From contig JAAUTG010000006.1 of the NCBI GenBank assembly GCA_012031785.1, positions 1 through 42,959 on the forward strand: DNA of 42,959 nt, given 5' to 3'. A program made the position numbers and the translations under genes. Of the stretch, positions 41,711-42,959 are shown one piece after another (position 1 is the stretch's first letter; every line of letters starts with the position of its first letter). The stretch comes from Saprospiraceae bacterium (GTDB taxonomy: Bacteria > Bacteroidota > Bacteroidia > Chitinophagales > Saprospiraceae). Under the pieces are notes generated by a model that saw nothing but the letters and a program-made list of their open reading frames with translations, was not told the DNA's origin and searched no databases.

Positions 41711-41728
41711 CTACGCAATAATGTTAAT
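41695..41728. promoter_or_regulatory. Perfect 10-bp inverted repeat overlapping the plus promoter (operator candidate)
   Basis: ATTAACATTA (41695-41704) / TAATGTTAAT (41719-41728). Confidence 0.6.
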
Positions 41729-41737
41729 AATAGCTAT

Positions 41738-41998
41738 ATGGATAAATCTTACGGAAATGACCAATTGAAAGTTTTATTTGAAAGAATAAAGTTTGAGGAT
41801 ATTCTGAAAAATAATAGTCCGATGTTGCAAGTATTTGAAAAAACACCCGAACTTAGTTATATCCAATACGCTGATTTACAAATAAAACCTATAAAGCACG
41901 GCTATTCAGTTAAAAACTCATCTGATACATTATATTTAGAACTCGAATCATTCAAAGAATTAATCATTATATTAAAAGTTCATGGAAGGGAAAGATAA
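41738..41998 (+). CDS. Small hypothetical protein (start MDKSYGNDQ)
   Basis: ORF with upstream -7 box; track start at 41681 would precede the predicted transcription start. Confidence 0.5.
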   Translation: MDKSYGNDQLKVLFERIKFEDILKNNSPMLQVFEKTPELSYIQYADLQIKPIKHGYSVKNSSDTLYLELESFKELIIILKVHGRER

Positions 41999-42677
41999 AC
42001 TTTCAATATTTATAGTCATTCATAATCAAGAATCTTTAGATAGATTTATTGAGTTAAATGGCAATCCTATAATATTTACGAATGTTAGCTACATTCATGT
42101 TGGGGATGCCTTTCTAAGCGATTGTTACGGTTTAAATATTATAACCGCTAGAGAATATCCATACAATATCGAGAAATACAAAACATTGTTGACTTATACC
42201 GCATGGTATCTATTATCTGAAAACAACCTTGTTAAAACGCCTTACGTTGGCATATTTGAATACGATGTACAATTAGATTTAGATATATTCAAATTGCACT
42301 CAAATATGAACGAATGCACATTGATAGGATTTGAGCCACGCCCAACAGATGAGGATTTATATCTAAAGGCAATACCCGATTTTGTTGAGCTATTAGATGT
42401 TGAAGAATTGGATAAAGCTATGTCAGCTACGGTATGGAGCGCAACTACTAATGTGATTATATCTGTGGGCTTTTTAAATCTTTTTGTAAACTGGTTTTAC
42501 ACTTTTATTCCCGAAATATTAGAGTTCAAAAATCATCCGCATTTTCACGAAAGAGCGATTAATGTTTGTGCAGCAAACTTAGGGGATGCCGAAACATCGG
42601 AAAGAACTATAAAGTATAAGTTTTTCCCTCGCACATTAAGTCATAAACAGTTAAATTCACATAAAATAAATTTGTAA
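41982..42677 (+). CDS. Glycosyltransferase-like protein
   Basis: LSIFIVIHNQESLDRFIEL...TPYVGIFEYDVQLDL pattern. Confidence 0.45.
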   Translation: MEGKDKLSIFIVIHNQESLDRFIELNGNPIIFTNVSYIHVGDAFLSDCYGLNIITAREYPYNIEKYKTLLTYTAWYLLSENNLVKTPYVGIFEYDVQLDLDIFKLHSNMNECTLIGFEPRPTDEDLYLKAIPDFVELLDVEELDKAMSATVWSATTNVIISVGFLNLFVNWFYTFIPEILEFKNHPHFHERAINVCAANLGDAETSERTIKYKFFPRTLSHKQLNSHKINL

Positions 42678-42679
42678 TT

Positions 42680-42919
42680 ATGGATTGCAAGAAAATTGCT
42701 TTTTCTCTTGTTGCTGATGTGTATTGCTCTGTACCTAATATATCTTTATTTTACGCAAAAATAGCAGCAATAGTGTGTCTATTGGTTGCGAAAGATTGTT
42801 TCAATATTGATTGTGATTTAATACAGAACATTGAATTAGAAATTGAAAAAGTAAAAATAAGCGAGATAAATAATTATTATAAAAAAGGCAATAAAATTTT
42901 TGAATTATGGGTAAAATAA
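42680..42919 (+). CDS. Hypothetical protein
   Basis: Intact ORF immediately downstream of the previous gene. Confidence 0.45.
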   Translation: MDCKKIAFSLVADVYCSVPNISLFYAKIAAIVCLLVAKDCFNIDCDLIQNIELEIEKVKISEINNYYKKGNKIFELWVK

Positions 42920-42959
42920 ACATTCAGGCAAGTTCTTAGCGATTTTGAAATAAAATCCT

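Noticed and set aside
1-42959. Circular or terminally redundant element
   Set aside because: No obvious overlap between the first and last bases of the window; the window appears to be an internal slice.

Overview
This window looks like part of a Bacteroidota virus or virus-like element. It is AT-rich, carries Bacteroidota -7 boxes (TAnnTTTG), and has one minus-strand gene block from about 41.4 kb down to 2.0 kb. Short plus-strand operons sit at both ends, and a single plus-strand recT sits inside the block. From right to left the minus block holds: (i) a large polyvalent-protein module (NGG-motif N-terminus, N6-adenine methylase with NPPY, HExxH metallopeptidase domain, SNF2-like helicase); (ii) a 15-29 kb block packed with small single- or double-TM proteins, a protamine-like K/R-rich protein, and three apparently paralogous capsid-like proteins, one followed by Ig-like repeats and a beta-propeller; (iii) receptor-binding or fibre-like proteins, LamG-like proteins and a beta-helix protein; (iv) lysis genes (two M15 peptidases, a holin-like protein, a lipoprotein spanin candidate). 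I recognise no terminase, portal, HK97 capsid, tape measure, sheath or baseplate gene. The most interesting signal is a recurrent [SND]-A-[DERNS]-G motif (SADG, SAEG, NARG, EARG, NANG and others) in at least nine proteins of the membrane/capsid block. It lies at junctions between acidic pro-regions and basic segments, or just before C-terminal TM helices. It looks like a shared maturation or sorting signal of an undescribed, probably membrane-containing virion. There is also a candidate structured ncRNA with its own -7 box and terminator (about 1.87-2.02 kb), and an 18-bp perfect (about 27-bp imperfect) inverted repeat in the divergent control region at 41.46-41.55 kb. Caveat: at least 15 genes or gene junctions are broken by single-base indels, mostly in A/T homopolymers. 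These look like sequencing errors, and several ORFs in the track should be merged. No database search was possible, so family names rest on recognised motifs only.
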